Positions 1 to 7,791 of a stretch of DNA of 37,049 nucleotides are shown here, piece after piece. Origin of the DNA: Planctomycetota bacterium (GTDB lineage: Bacteria; Planctomycetota; Phycisphaerae; Phycisphaerales; SM1A02); contig JAAELP010000059.1 in the NCBI GenBank assembly GCA_024226535.1, positions 1 through 37,049 on the forward strand. The letters are read 5' to 3'. The translations under genes were made by a program, and so were the position numbers. The notes below the pieces were generated by a model. It searched no databases, was not told the DNA's origin, and saw only the letters and a list, made by a program, of their open reading frames with translations. Positions within the stretch are counted from its first letter, which is position 1. Every line of letters starts with the position of its first letter.

Positions 1-1016
1 TCGAGTTCCAGGGCCTGGTCGAAGAGACGCGCCGCCGGTCCGCGATTGCGGGGCAGATCGCCGTATGCCCGGTACAGGTACCGCTCGCGCACGGCCTCCA
101 TCGCCTCCTCGGGCAGGACGTCGGCAAGCTGGTGGAAGAGCGTTCGGCCCAGGCGGCCGAGGGCGAGCGCCTCGTCGACGAGCCCGTCCTGGGCGCGGCG
201 CTGAAGCTCCATCTGTTCGTTGATGAGCTCCCGGTGCTCGTCGAGGATATCCTGCGAGCGTTCCTGGACCCACCGGCGGCGCTCCTCGTCCGGAAGGTCG
301 AGCGGCGCGTCGTATGCCTCGCGCAGGCGTTCGAGCGACTGGCGTTGTCGTTCCTGAAGGTCCAGTTGCATCGCGGCCACGCGACGCGGGATGTCCAGCG
401 CCGTCCGGTGCAGGTGCCGAACGGCCTCGGTCAGACGCTGCTCGTACGCCTCGACGAACGGCCATGCGGCCTCGCGGCTCGTTGCCGGGAGATCGAGATC
501 GTCGACGACGGCCCCGAGATCCATCGTTGCGGCGCGCCCACGCATGAACGGCTGCGGCCACACCTCGCGGACGCGCCGCCGCTCGCGCCGGGCGCGGACC
601 GACGGAAGCCGCGCCGCCTGCTCCTCGGAGAGCAACGCCGCGACTCGATCGAAGAACGCCTCCTCGATGGCATCGAGCTCGAGCAGGACGCGCTCGAACG
701 CGCGGCGACGTTCATCGGCCTCGTCCATCGTGCGCACGAGCGTGCTGAGGTGCGCATCGCGATAGGGATCGAAGACGGTGCGACGCAGCTCGTCGTACTC
801 GGCGCGGTACGTGTCGTGATGGCCCTCGACCGCCTCGACCTGCGCGGTGCTGAGCCGAAGGCGCCGCGCTTCGCGTTCGAGACCGCGGGTCGTCATGGGA
901 CCGGGCACCTGGCCGGGGCGGAACTGGGCCGCGGTGTCGGCGGCAGCGAACGTCGCCGCGCCGGCGGCGAGCAGGACGAGCGAGATTGGTCGTCGGAGCG
1001 GAGCGAGGAGGTTCAT
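1..1016 (-). CDS. Secreted helical protein, unknown function (3' end off window)
   Basis: The frame opens with ATG at 1016 and stays open to the left edge, giving at least 338 residues; the C-terminus lies outside the window. The N-terminus (MNLLAPLRRPISLVLLAAG) is a typical signal peptide, ending near AADTAAQ, so the protein is probably periplasmic or exported. The remainder is rich in Arg, Glu, Leu and Ala with long helical, coiled-coil-like stretches and no enzyme motif I recognise. It could be a Spy/CpxP-like periplasmic helical protein, but that is only a resemblance in composition. An AAGGGA Shine-Dalgarno-like stretch lies about 9 bases upstream of the start. It is transcribed divergently from the phosphatidyltransferase gene; the two starts are 38 bases apart or even overlap, so they share one short promoter region. 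Confidence 0.7.
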   Translation of the reverse strand, partial: MNLLAPLRRPISLVLLAAGAATFAAADTAAQFRPGQVPGPMTTRGLEREARRLRLSTAQVEAVEGHHDTYRAEYDELRRTVFDPYRDAHLSTLVRTMDEADERRRAFERVLLELDAIEEAFFDRVAALLSEEQAARLPSVRARRERRRVREVWPQPFMRGRAATMDLGAVVDDLDLPATSREAAWPFVEAYEQRLTEAVRHLHRTALDIPRRVAAMQLDLQERQRQSLERLREAYDAPLDLPDEERRRWVQERSQDILDEHRELINEQMELQRRAQDGLVDEALALGRLGRTLFHQLADVLPEEAMEAVRERYLYRAYGDLPRNRGPAARLFDQALEL

Positions 1017-1053
1017 GATCGCCGTCCCTTCGCTCGTAGAGTATGCTCGGGGC

Positions 1054-1629
1054 ATGGATCCGGCCGCATCCCGGTGGATCGCCGTTGTCCCGAATGTCCT
1101 TTCGGTGACTCGGCTGGTCGCCGCCGCGGCGTTCCCGGCCCTCGCCGTGGCGTGGCGGCTGCCGGTGGTGGTCCTGGCGGGATTCACGGACTGGCTGGAC
1201 GGCTTCATCGCGCGCCGGTACTCCGTGGGCAGCACCAGCGGCGCCCTGCTCGACGCGATCGCCGACAAGGTCTTCGCGCTCTCGGTGCTCCTTTCCCTCG
1301 CCGTCTCCGGCGAGCTTCGTTGGTGGCAGGTGCTCCTGGTGGTCGTCCGCGACGTCGCGGTCGGCATCACCGCCGCGTACGCCGCCGTCATCAGAGACTG
1401 GGCGCGGTTCAAGCAGATGCGGCCGCGCGTGTCGGGCAAGGTGACGACGATGCTGGTCTTCGTGTGGTTCGTGACGCTCACGGCCCCGTGGTCGTGGGCG
1501 CAGGCGGCGGCGATGCCGCTGTTCGTGCTCACTGCCGCGAGCAGCGTGGTGGCCGCGGTCGACTACCTCACGAGGTTCACGCGGGCGCTCGTCGAGCAGC
1601 GGAGCGCGAGGCCCGAAAACCGGGGTTGA
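1054..1629 (+). CDS. CDP-alcohol phosphatidyltransferase
   Basis: This 191-residue integral membrane enzyme transfers a phosphatidyl group from CDP-diacylglycerol to an alcohol, as in phosphatidylglycerophosphate or cardiolipin synthesis. The family signature D-x2-DG-x2-AR-x8-G-x3-D-x3-D is complete: DWLDGFIAR, then eight residues, then GALLDAIAD. Several hydrophobic segments follow. The length fits the PgsA-like family; the alcohol acceptor cannot be told from sequence. I chose ATG 1054 because it begins just before the first family-like residues. An in-frame ATG at 1015 would add 13 residues and overlap the divergent gene's start codon. A TATGCT box 6 bases before ATG 1054 would suit an almost leaderless transcript. 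It precedes the catabolic genes but has no evident link to them. Confidence 0.85.
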   Translation: MDPAASRWIAVVPNVLSVTRLVAAAAFPALAVAWRLPVVVLAGFTDWLDGFIARRYSVGSTSGALLDAIADKVFALSVLLSLAVSGELRWWQVLLVVVRDVAVGITAAYAAVIRDWARFKQMRPRVSGKVTTMLVFVWFVTLTAPWSWAQAAAMPLFVLTAASSVVAAVDYLTRFTRALVEQRSARPENRG

Positions 1630-1654
1630 TCCGGCGCGATCCGGATCCCGTTTG

Positions 1655-1663
1655 TGCTAGGAT
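1655..1663 (+). promoter_or_regulatory. Candidate extended -10 upstream of nbaC
   Basis: TGCTAGGAT matches an extended -10 element (TGn followed by a TATAAT-like hexamer) 30 bases before the nbaC start. No convincing -35 hexamer lies at the right distance. It would drive the first catabolic operon from the 64-base gap after the phosphatidyltransferase gene. Confidence 0.3.
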
Positions 1664-1693
1664 CACGGCAGAAGCGATTCAGGAGACCTCGCC

Positions 1694-2248
1694 ATGTCCA
1701 GCGCCGCCATCACCACGCCGACCGGGAAGGTTCTTTCGCCCATGAACTTCCAGGCATGGGTCGAGGAGAACAAGCACCTGATGAAGCCGCCCGTCGGGAA
1801 CCGCTATCTCTACGACGGCAGCGACTTCTTCGTCATGGTCATCGCCGGTCCCAACGCCCGCAACGACTTCCACATCACCGACTCGGAGGAGTTCTTCTTC
1901 CAGATCAAGGGTGACGTCGTCGTGCGGATCCGCGAGGACGGGCAGATCAAGGACGTTCCGATTCGCGAGGGCGAGACGTTCTTCATCCCCGGCGGCGTGC
2001 CGCACTCTCCGCAGCGCGGCCCGAACACGCTCGGCATGGTCGTGGAGCGTCGTCGTCCCGCCGGTGAGACCGAACACGTCGTCTTCTACTGCGAGGCGTG
2101 CGGCGAACTCGTTCACGATATGGAGTTCGACTGCAAGGACATCGTCGAGCACTTCGCGGAGGCGATGGAGGAGTTCTGGGCTGACGAGGAACTGAGCACC
2201 TGCAAGTGCGGCGTGCGCGTGATCAAGCCCGAACCGAACACGGCGTGA
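1694..2248 (+). CDS. nbaC: 3-hydroxyanthranilate 3,4-dioxygenase
   Basis: This 184-residue cupin opens the ring of 3-hydroxyanthranilate with O2 to give 2-amino-3-carboxymuconate semialdehyde (ACMS). The Fe(II) ligands of the family are visible as H60, E66 (in HITDSEEF) and H104 (in GGVPHSP); the 44-residue spacing from first to last His equals that of the characterised bacterial enzyme. The stretch GPNARNDFHITDSEEFFFQ is diagnostic. The C-terminal rubredoxin-like metal site of bacterial enzymes is represented by C133/C136 (CEAC) and C170/C172 (CKC). The second pair is CxC rather than the expected CxxC. AGGAG ends 8 bases before ATG. The gene heads an operon, and its stop overlaps the GTG of the next gene by 4 bases (GTGA). 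Confidence 0.96.
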   Translation: MSSAAITTPTGKVLSPMNFQAWVEENKHLMKPPVGNRYLYDGSDFFVMVIAGPNARNDFHITDSEEFFFQIKGDVVVRIREDGQIKDVPIREGETFFIPGGVPHSPQRGPNTLGMVVERRRPAGETEHVVFYCEACGELVHDMEFDCKDIVEHFAEAMEEFWADEELSTCKCGVRVIKPEPNTA

Positions 2249-3297
2249 CCGATCGTCCGCTCAAGATCGATATCCACACGCACATCCTGCCGGAACGCTG
2301 GCCGGACCTGCGCGAGCGTTATGGGTACGGGGGCTGGGTCTCGCTGGATCATCACTGCCCCGGCTGCGCGCGGATGCTCATCGACGGTACGAGCTTTCGC
2401 GAGATCGAATCCAACTCCTGGGATCCCACGGTTCGCGTGACGGACTGCGACGCGGCCGGCGTGGACGTGCAGGTGCTGTCCACCGTGCCCGTGATGTTCG
2501 GCTACTGGGCGAAGCCCGCCGACACGCTCGACCTGTCGCGCCGTCTCAACGACCACATCGCCGAGGTCTGCCGCGAGCGGCCCGACCGCTTCGCCGGTCT
2601 CGGCACGCTGCCGATGCAGGATCCGCAACGCGCCGCCGCGGAGCTGGAGCGGTGCGTCGGTGAACTCGGCCTGCTCGGGATCGAGATCGGAACCCACGTC
2701 AACGACTGGAACCTCGACGCCGCGGAGCTGCGCCCGGTCTTCGAGACGGCGGAGCGTCTCGGGGCCGCCGTCTTCGTCCATCCCTGGGACATGATGGGCA
2801 AGGAGCGCATGCCGAAGTACTGGCTACCGTGGCTCGTGGGCATGCCCGCGGAGACCTCGCTGGCGATCTGCTCGATGATCTTCGGCGGCGTGTTCGAGCG
2901 GTACCCGGCGCTTCGCGTCGCCTTCGCCCACGGCGGCGGCTCGTTCCCGCACACGATCGGGCGCGTCGAGCACGGGTTCGACGTGCGACCCGACCTCTGC
3001 GCCGTGGACAACGACGTCAGCCCCCGCGCCTCCCTGGGCCGGTTCTACCTCGACTCGCTCGTGCACGATCCGTTCGCGCTGCGGTTCCTCATCGGGCTCG
3101 TCGGGGCGGATCGACTCGCGCTGGGGTCCGACTACCCGTTCCCGCTCGGCGAGCACGTGCCCGGCGCGCTCATCGAGTCGATGGACGATCTCACCGCCGA
3201 CGTGCGGCGGCGCCTGCTCGGCGGCACGGCGCTCGAGTTTCTCGGTCTGCCCGCGGACGCGTTCGCGAAGCCGGGCGTCTCGGCGACGAGCGCGTGA
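2245..3297 (+). CDS. nbaD: ACMS decarboxylase (amidohydrolase family)
   Basis: This 350-residue member of the metal-dependent amidohydrolase superfamily fits 2-amino-3-carboxymuconate-6-semialdehyde decarboxylase, which converts ACMS to 2-aminomuconate semialdehyde and so keeps it from cyclising to quinolinate. The zinc-binding HxH is H11/H13 in KIDIHTHILP. Further expected residues lie in VFVHPWDMMG and in LGSDYPFPLGE (metal-binding Asp near the C-terminus). I chose the GTG at 2245 because it overlaps the upstream stop (GTGA) and places IDIHTHILP at the usual N-terminal position. It sits immediately after the dioxygenase that makes its substrate and before kynureninase, which supports ACMSD over other amidohydrolases. 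Confidence 0.93.
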   Translation: MTDRPLKIDIHTHILPERWPDLRERYGYGGWVSLDHHCPGCARMLIDGTSFREIESNSWDPTVRVTDCDAAGVDVQVLSTVPVMFGYWAKPADTLDLSRRLNDHIAEVCRERPDRFAGLGTLPMQDPQRAAAELERCVGELGLLGIEIGTHVNDWNLDAAELRPVFETAERLGAAVFVHPWDMMGKERMPKYWLPWLVGMPAETSLAICSMIFGGVFERYPALRVAFAHGGGSFPHTIGRVEHGFDVRPDLCAVDNDVSPRASLGRFYLDSLVHDPFALRFLIGLVGADRLALGSDYPFPLGEHVPGALIESMDDLTADVRRRLLGGTALEFLGLPADAFAKPGVSATSA

Positions 3298-3304
3298 GGT
3301 GACG

Positions 3305-4627
3305 ATGGGCAGGGTCGAGGCTTCCGTGGACACCACTTCGTTTCGACCCGACGAGGAGTTCGCCCGCCGGCTGGACGCCGACGACCCGCTGCGCGCGTTC
3401 CGCGACGAGTTCGAGATCCCGCGTCGCCCCGACGGCGAAGACGTGATCTACCTCTGCGGCAACTCCCTCGGGCTCCAGCCCAAGGCGGCCCGGCGACTCG
3501 TCGAGCAGGAGCTGGACGACTGGGCGCGACGGGGCGTGGAGGGGCACTTCACCGCCTCGACGCCGTGGTACTCGTACCACGAGCAGTTTCGGGAGGCGGG
3601 GGCGCGGCTCGTGGGCGCCCGGTCCGGCGGCGGGGCGGAAGAGGTCGTCATGATGAACAGCCTCACCGTCAACCTGCATCTGATGATGGTGAGCTTCTTC
3701 CGCCCGTCGGGCGAACGCCGTGCGATCCTCACCGACTGGCCGACCTTCCCCTCGGACATCTACGCGCTCAAGACGCACCTCGTCACGCGCGGGCTCGATC
3801 CGGGCGCTGACCTGATCTTCGTTCGCCCGCGCGACGGAGAGCACGTCGTGCGCCCCGACGATCTCGACGAGGCGATCGCCCGCGAGGGGAAGCGCGTGGC
3901 GCTGATCCTCATGAACGGCGTGAACTTCCTCACGGGGCAGGCGTTCGATCTTCGGCGCATCACGCGGGCCGGCCACGAGCAGGGGTGTCTCGTCGGCTTC
4001 GACCTCGCCCACGCCGCGGGCAACGTCGAACTGCACCTCCACGACTGGGACGTCGACTTCGCGTGCTGGTGCTCGTACAAGTACCTCAACGCCGGGCCCG
4101 GCGCCGTCGGCGGGTGCTTCGTGCACGAACGTCACGGGCGCGACACGAGCCTGCCGCGCTACGCGGGGTGGTGGGGCAACGATCCGGAGACGCGGTTCCG
4201 AATGCAGCTCGAACCGGACTTCGTCGCCCGCGGCGACGTCGAGGGCTGGCAGCTCAGCAACCCGCCGATCCTGGCCCTGGCCCCGCTCCGGGCTTCGCTG
4301 GAGCAGTTCAGCCGTGCGGGCATGCCGGCCCTGGCCGCGAAGTCGCGCGCGCTCACCGCGTACCTGCGATACCTGCTCGAGCATGCCGATGAGTCCGGCG
4401 GGGGTTGGTTCGAGATCATCACCCCGCGCGAGCCCGGGGCCCACGGCTGCCAACTCTCCGTCCTCGTGCACGACGATCCCCGCGGGCGGTACCGGGCGCT
4501 CGAAGAGGCGGGCGTCGTGTGCGACTTCCGCGAGCCGAACATCATCCGCGTCGCGCCGGTGCCGTTGTACAACACGTTTCACGACGCCTGGCGCTTCGCC
4601 AGGATCCTCACGCGCCAGTCACGCTGA
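3305..4627 (+). CDS. kynU: Kynureninase
   Basis: This 440-residue PLP-dependent hydrolase cleaves 3-hydroxykynurenine (or kynurenine) to 3-hydroxyanthranilate (or anthranilate) and alanine. The PLP lysine is K259 in the family motif WCSYKYLNAGPG, preceded by the cofactor-binding stretch GFDLAHAAGN. Other hallmarks are YLCGNSLGLQPK near the N-terminus, FLTGQAFDL, and YAGWWGND after the lysine. Length is normal for the family. ATG 3305 has GAGG five bases upstream; a GTG at 3299 is an alternative that adds two residues. The gap from nbaD is only a few bases, so translation is probably coupled. In this cluster, which also has kynurenine monooxygenase, the likely substrate is 3-hydroxykynurenine. 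Confidence 0.96.
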   Translation: MGRVEASVDTTSFRPDEEFARRLDADDPLRAFRDEFEIPRRPDGEDVIYLCGNSLGLQPKAARRLVEQELDDWARRGVEGHFTASTPWYSYHEQFREAGARLVGARSGGGAEEVVMMNSLTVNLHLMMVSFFRPSGERRAILTDWPTFPSDIYALKTHLVTRGLDPGADLIFVRPRDGEHVVRPDDLDEAIAREGKRVALILMNGVNFLTGQAFDLRRITRAGHEQGCLVGFDLAHAAGNVELHLHDWDVDFACWCSYKYLNAGPGAVGGCFVHERHGRDTSLPRYAGWWGNDPETRFRMQLEPDFVARGDVEGWQLSNPPILALAPLRASLEQFSRAGMPALAAKSRALTAYLRYLLEHADESGGGWFEIITPREPGAHGCQLSVLVHDDPRGRYRALEEAGVVCDFREPNIIRVAPVPLYNTFHDAWRFARILTRQSR

Positions 4628-4637
4628 GTTCGACCGC

Positions 4638-5591
4638 ATGGCCTCCACCAAGACCGCCATCATCGCCGCGATCCTCGGGAACGGGGGCATCGCGATCACC
4701 AAGCTCGTCGCCAGCGCGATCACCGGCAGCGCGGCGATGCTCGCGGAGGCGATCCACTCGATCGTGGATACCGGCAACGGCGCGCTGCTGCTGCTCGGGA
4801 TCCACCGCAGCAAGAAGCCCGCCGACGAGGAGCACCCGTTCGGGTACGGCAAGGAGCTGTACTTCTGGACGCTCGTGGTCGCGATGATCATCTTCGGCGC
4901 CGGCGGGGGGATCTCGATCTACGAGGGGATCAAGCACCTCGTCCACCCGAGGCCGATTACGAACCCGACGCTCAACTACTGGGTGCTCGGAATCGCCCTG
5001 GTCCTGGAGGGCGCGGCGTGGTACATCGCGCTCAAGGGGTTCCTGGCCGTCAAGGGCCAGCGCAGCATCTGGCGCGCCGTGCGCACGAGCAAGGACCCCA
5101 CGACCTTCGCCGTGCTGCTGGAGGACTCCGCCGCGCTGCTCGGCATCCTCATCGCGTTCGCGGGGATCGCGCTGGGCCAGGTCACCGGGATCGCGTTCTT
5201 CGATCCGCTCGCGTCCGTCATCATCGGCGTGCTCCTGGCCGTGATCGCGATCGTGCTCGCCCGCGAGAGCCGGGACCTGCTCGTCGGCGAGAGCGCCGAG
5301 CCGAAGACGGTCCGGAGCATCCAGTCCATCTGCGCCGCCGACGCCGACGTCGAGCACGCCGACCGACCGCTCACGGTGCACTTCGGTCCCGACAAGATCC
5401 TCGTCAACCTCGACGTCAAGTTCCGCAGCGTGCTGACCGCCGACGAGATCGAGCACGCGGTGGATCGCCTCGAGCAGTCGATCCGCGACGCCCACCCCGA
5501 CGTGGCGCGGATCTACATCGAGGCCGAGCGGCTGAGGGCGACTCGGGGGGAGACCGGACCGGCGTCCGATGTCTCAGAAGCGCCGTCGTAA
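4638..5591 (+). CDS. Cation diffusion facilitator transporter
   Basis: This 317-residue inner-membrane protein is a CDF-family divalent metal/proton antiporter (zinc, iron, manganese or cobalt export). Several TM segments are visible. The TM2 metal-site motif is present as H40xxxD44 in AEAIHSIVD, followed by the family-typical HPFGYGKE loop. The TM5 site appears as LLEDSAALLG, with E-D in place of the usual HxxxD. A cytoplasmic C-terminal domain of ferredoxin-like type (VHFGPDKILVNLDVKF) completes it. It begins ten bases after kynU and is probably co-transcribed. A link to the iron- and zinc-dependent enzymes of the cluster is possible but not shown. It converges on the next gene with 17 bases between the stops and no visible terminator. 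Confidence 0.9.
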   Translation: MASTKTAIIAAILGNGGIAITKLVASAITGSAAMLAEAIHSIVDTGNGALLLLGIHRSKKPADEEHPFGYGKELYFWTLVVAMIIFGAGGGISIYEGIKHLVHPRPITNPTLNYWVLGIALVLEGAAWYIALKGFLAVKGQRSIWRAVRTSKDPTTFAVLLEDSAALLGILIAFAGIALGQVTGIAFFDPLASVIIGVLLAVIAIVLARESRDLLVGESAEPKTVRSIQSICAADADVEHADRPLTVHFGPDKILVNLDVKFRSVLTADEIEHAVDRLEQSIRDAHPDVARIYIEAERLRATRGETGPASDVSEAPS

Positions 5592-5608
5592 CTGAACGGC
5601 ATTCCGAC

Positions 5609-6343
5609 CTACGGGCACGGACCCCAGGATGCGATCACGGCGAGGATGTCGGCGAAGTCGATGCTGCCCGAGAGATCGAGGTCCTCACGGCAGGCGATGC
5701 ACGGTCCCCAGAGTCCGATGAGGGTCAGGATGTCGTCGACACAGGGGAGACAGCCAAGACAGCACGCGCCGGTGCCGGGCGGCCCGCACGGCTGGCAGGA
5801 CACCGAGCCGCTGTACGTCGAGCCGCACGGTACACCGGTGAACGCGAACGTGGTGACGAACAGCGCCCACTGGCCGGGCCCCAGGCAGTTGGTGACCGTC
5901 AGCGTCTCTCCGGCCGTGCTCACGACGTAGTCGCCGACGACCGCACCGCCGGGGGCGGAGATGTCCACCGTGGTGATCGCGTGGGCGAACCCGTCGGCCG
6001 TCACCGACCACGTCACATCGGCTGGCTCGATGAGCGTTACCAGGTACCAGTCGGTGTCTCGAGTGGTGAGGCCTTCGTGTACGAAGGTGCCGGTCTCTCC
6101 ACACACCGACTCACCGCATGCAATCGGCGAGTACACCGGCGGATCGGAGTTGAGCCCGCCGTTGAACGCGTCCACGTACTCGTCCGCGCACACCGGCTCG
6201 CCTTCCAGCGGCTCGCTTCCGTCGCAGACCGGGCCATCGGGCTGGATGCTCGCGGAAAAACCGGTCATGCATACCAGGGCGACGAGCGCCACGAACCACG
6301 CGACGGATCGGACACGCCACCCCACACCAATCGCCATGCCCAT
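5609..6343 (-). CDS. Secreted protein with dockerin-like C-terminal tail
   Basis: This 244-residue exported protein has no recognised catalytic domain. The N-terminus (MGMAIGVGWRVRSVAWFVAL) is a signal peptide ending near GFSAS. The middle, about residues 30-195, is Cys-rich and beta-rich and resembles planctomycetal pre-peptidase-type beta-sandwich modules, with DTDWYLVTL as the clearest stretch. The C-terminus carries the dockerin-like pair: a degenerate first copy (CVDDILTLIGLWGPC) and a canonical second (DLDLSGSIDFADILAVIAS, then WGPC). ATG 6343 is chosen because GGAG lies 7 bases upstream and the signal peptide follows directly; in-frame ATGs at 6388 and 6337 are alternatives. It lies on the opposite strand between two parts of the kynurenine cluster and looks like an unrelated insertion. 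Confidence 0.82.
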   Translation of the reverse strand: MGMAIGVGWRVRSVAWFVALVALVCMTGFSASIQPDGPVCDGSEPLEGEPVCADEYVDAFNGGLNSDPPVYSPIACGESVCGETGTFVHEGLTTRDTDWYLVTLIEPADVTWSVTADGFAHAITTVDISAPGGAVVGDYVVSTAGETLTVTNCLGPGQWALFVTTFAFTGVPCGSTYSGSVSCQPCGPPGTGACCLGCLPCVDDILTLIGLWGPCIACREDLDLSGSIDFADILAVIASWGPCP

Positions 6344-6438
6344 CGCGATGCTCCGGTCGGCTGAGCCACCGGTAGTGTACGCCCCCATCGGCCGGACCCG
6401 GCCGGCCCGTCTCCGCGATGCCCCTTCCCCTCTGCCGC

Positions 6439-6444
6439 TACACT
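6439..6444 (+). promoter_or_regulatory. Candidate -10 for a near-leaderless kmo transcript
   Basis: TACACT lies only 9 bases before the ATG of kmo in the 110-base divergent gap, and no Shine-Dalgarno sequence is visible. A start site about 6-7 bases downstream of this box would leave almost no leader. The same hexamer occurs at 7772-7777, 10 bases before the next gene. No good -35 was found. Confidence 0.28.
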
Positions 6445-6453
6445 CCGGCCCGT

Positions 6454-7791
6454 ATGTCCGCCGCCCCCCACGTCGCCATCGCCGGCGCCGGTCTCGCCGG
6501 TGCGCTGCTCGCCTGTTATCTCGGGCGACGCGGGTATCGCGTGGACCTTTACGAGCGGCGACCGGATCCGCGGGCGGCGGGGTTCGTCGGCGGGCGGTCG
6601 ATCAACCTCGCCCTCTCGGCGCGGGGGCTCGATGCGCTGGAGCGTGTCGGCCTCGCGGAGAAGGTGCTCGCCGACGCGATCCCCATGCGGGGGCGCATGA
6701 TGCACTCGGTGCGCGGGCGCCTGACGTTCCAGCCGTACAGCAAGAACACCGACGAAGCGATCAACTCGGTGTCGCGCGGGAACCTGAACGTCACGTTGCT
6801 GGAAGCGGCGGACGAATACGAGTCGGTGACCCTGCACTTCGACCACCAGGCGGTGGACGCGGATCTCGACGCGGGCACGTGCGCGCTCGTCGGGCCCGGC
6901 GGCGAACGCGTCGCGGTGACGGCCGACCTCATCGTGGGCTGCGACGGTGCATTCTCGGCCATTCGCGCCCGCATGCAGAAGACGGAGCGCTTCTCGTACA
7001 GCCAGTCCTATCTCGCGCACGGCTACAAGGAACTCACGATCCCGCCCGCGAAGGACGGTTCGTTCGCGATGGAGCCGAACGCGCTGCACATCTGGCCGCG
7101 CGGCGGTTCCATGATGATCGCGCTGCCCAACGCCGACCGTACGTTCACGTGCACGTGCTTCTGGCCGTTCGAGGGACCGAACGGGTTCGACGTGGTCGGC
7201 ACCGACGCGGAGATCGTGCACCGCTTCGATCGCGATTTCCGAGACGCCGTGCCGCTCATGCCGACGCTCGTGGAGGACTACCGGAAGAACCCGGTGGGCT
7301 CGCTCGTTACGATCCGGTGCGACCCATGGCACCACGACGATCGCTTCCTGCTTCTCGGCGACGCGGCGCATGCGGTCGTGCCGTTCTACGGGCAGGGCGC
7401 GAACGCGGCGTTCGAGGATTGCGTGGCGCTCGACGCCCTGATCGAGAGGCACGGCCCGGACTGGGCGACCGTCCTGCCGCGCCTCAGCACCGGGAGGAAG
7501 GCCGACGCCGACGCGATCGCGGACATGGCGATCGCCAACTTCATCGAGATGCGCGACAAGGTCGGCTCGCGGTCGTTCCTCCTGCGCAAGAAGACGGAGA
7601 AGCTGCTGCACCGGTGGCTGTCGCGCTGGTACACGCCCCTGTACAACCTGGTGAGCTTCTCGACGATCCCCTACGCCGCGGCGCGGCGCCGGGCGCGCCG
7701 GCAGGATCGCGTGCTCGTCGCGGCGGGCCTCGGCGCGCTCGCGGTGATCGTCGTCGCGGTGGCGGCTCTGGTACACTGGCTCAGACGATGA
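6454..7791 (+). CDS. kmo: Kynurenine 3-monooxygenase
   Basis: This 445-residue FAD-dependent aromatic hydroxylase converts L-kynurenine to 3-hydroxykynurenine with NADPH and O2. The N-terminal Rossmann motif is GAGLAG (residues 11-16), with the ribose-binding Glu in DLYERR. The KMO-specific stretch GGRSINLALSARG follows, and the second FAD motif is LLLGDAAHAVVPFYGQGANAAFEDC-like (given here in part: GDAAHAVVPFYGQG). A strongly hydrophobic C-terminal segment, about residues 419-442, is followed by RR, so the enzyme is probably tail-anchored to the membrane, as eukaryotic KMO is. ATG 6454 directly precedes the conserved HVAIAGAG; an in-frame ATG at 6418 would add 12 unconserved residues. Its stop overlaps the start of kynA by 4 bases (ATGA). 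Confidence 0.95.
   Translation: MSAAPHVAIAGAGLAGALLACYLGRRGYRVDLYERRPDPRAAGFVGGRSINLALSARGLDALERVGLAEKVLADAIPMRGRMMHSVRGRLTFQPYSKNTDEAINSVSRGNLNVTLLEAADEYESVTLHFDHQAVDADLDAGTCALVGPGGERVAVTADLIVGCDGAFSAIRARMQKTERFSYSQSYLAHGYKELTIPPAKDGSFAMEPNALHIWPRGGSMMIALPNADRTFTCTCFWPFEGPNGFDVVGTDAEIVHRFDRDFRDAVPLMPTLVEDYRKNPVGSLVTIRCDPWHHDDRFLLLGDAAHAVVPFYGQGANAAFEDCVALDALIERHGPDWATVLPRLSTGRKADADAIADMAIANFIEMRDKVGSRSFLLRKKTEKLLHRWLSRWYTPLYNLVSFSTIPYAAARRRARRQDRVLVAAGLGALAVIVVAVAALVHWLRR

Noticed and set aside
132..1745. Long plus-strand open frame (537 codons) across the left end
   Set aside because: It lies antisense to the signal-peptide protein and then runs out of frame through the phosphatidyltransferase gene; its composition is typical of a GC-rich shadow frame.
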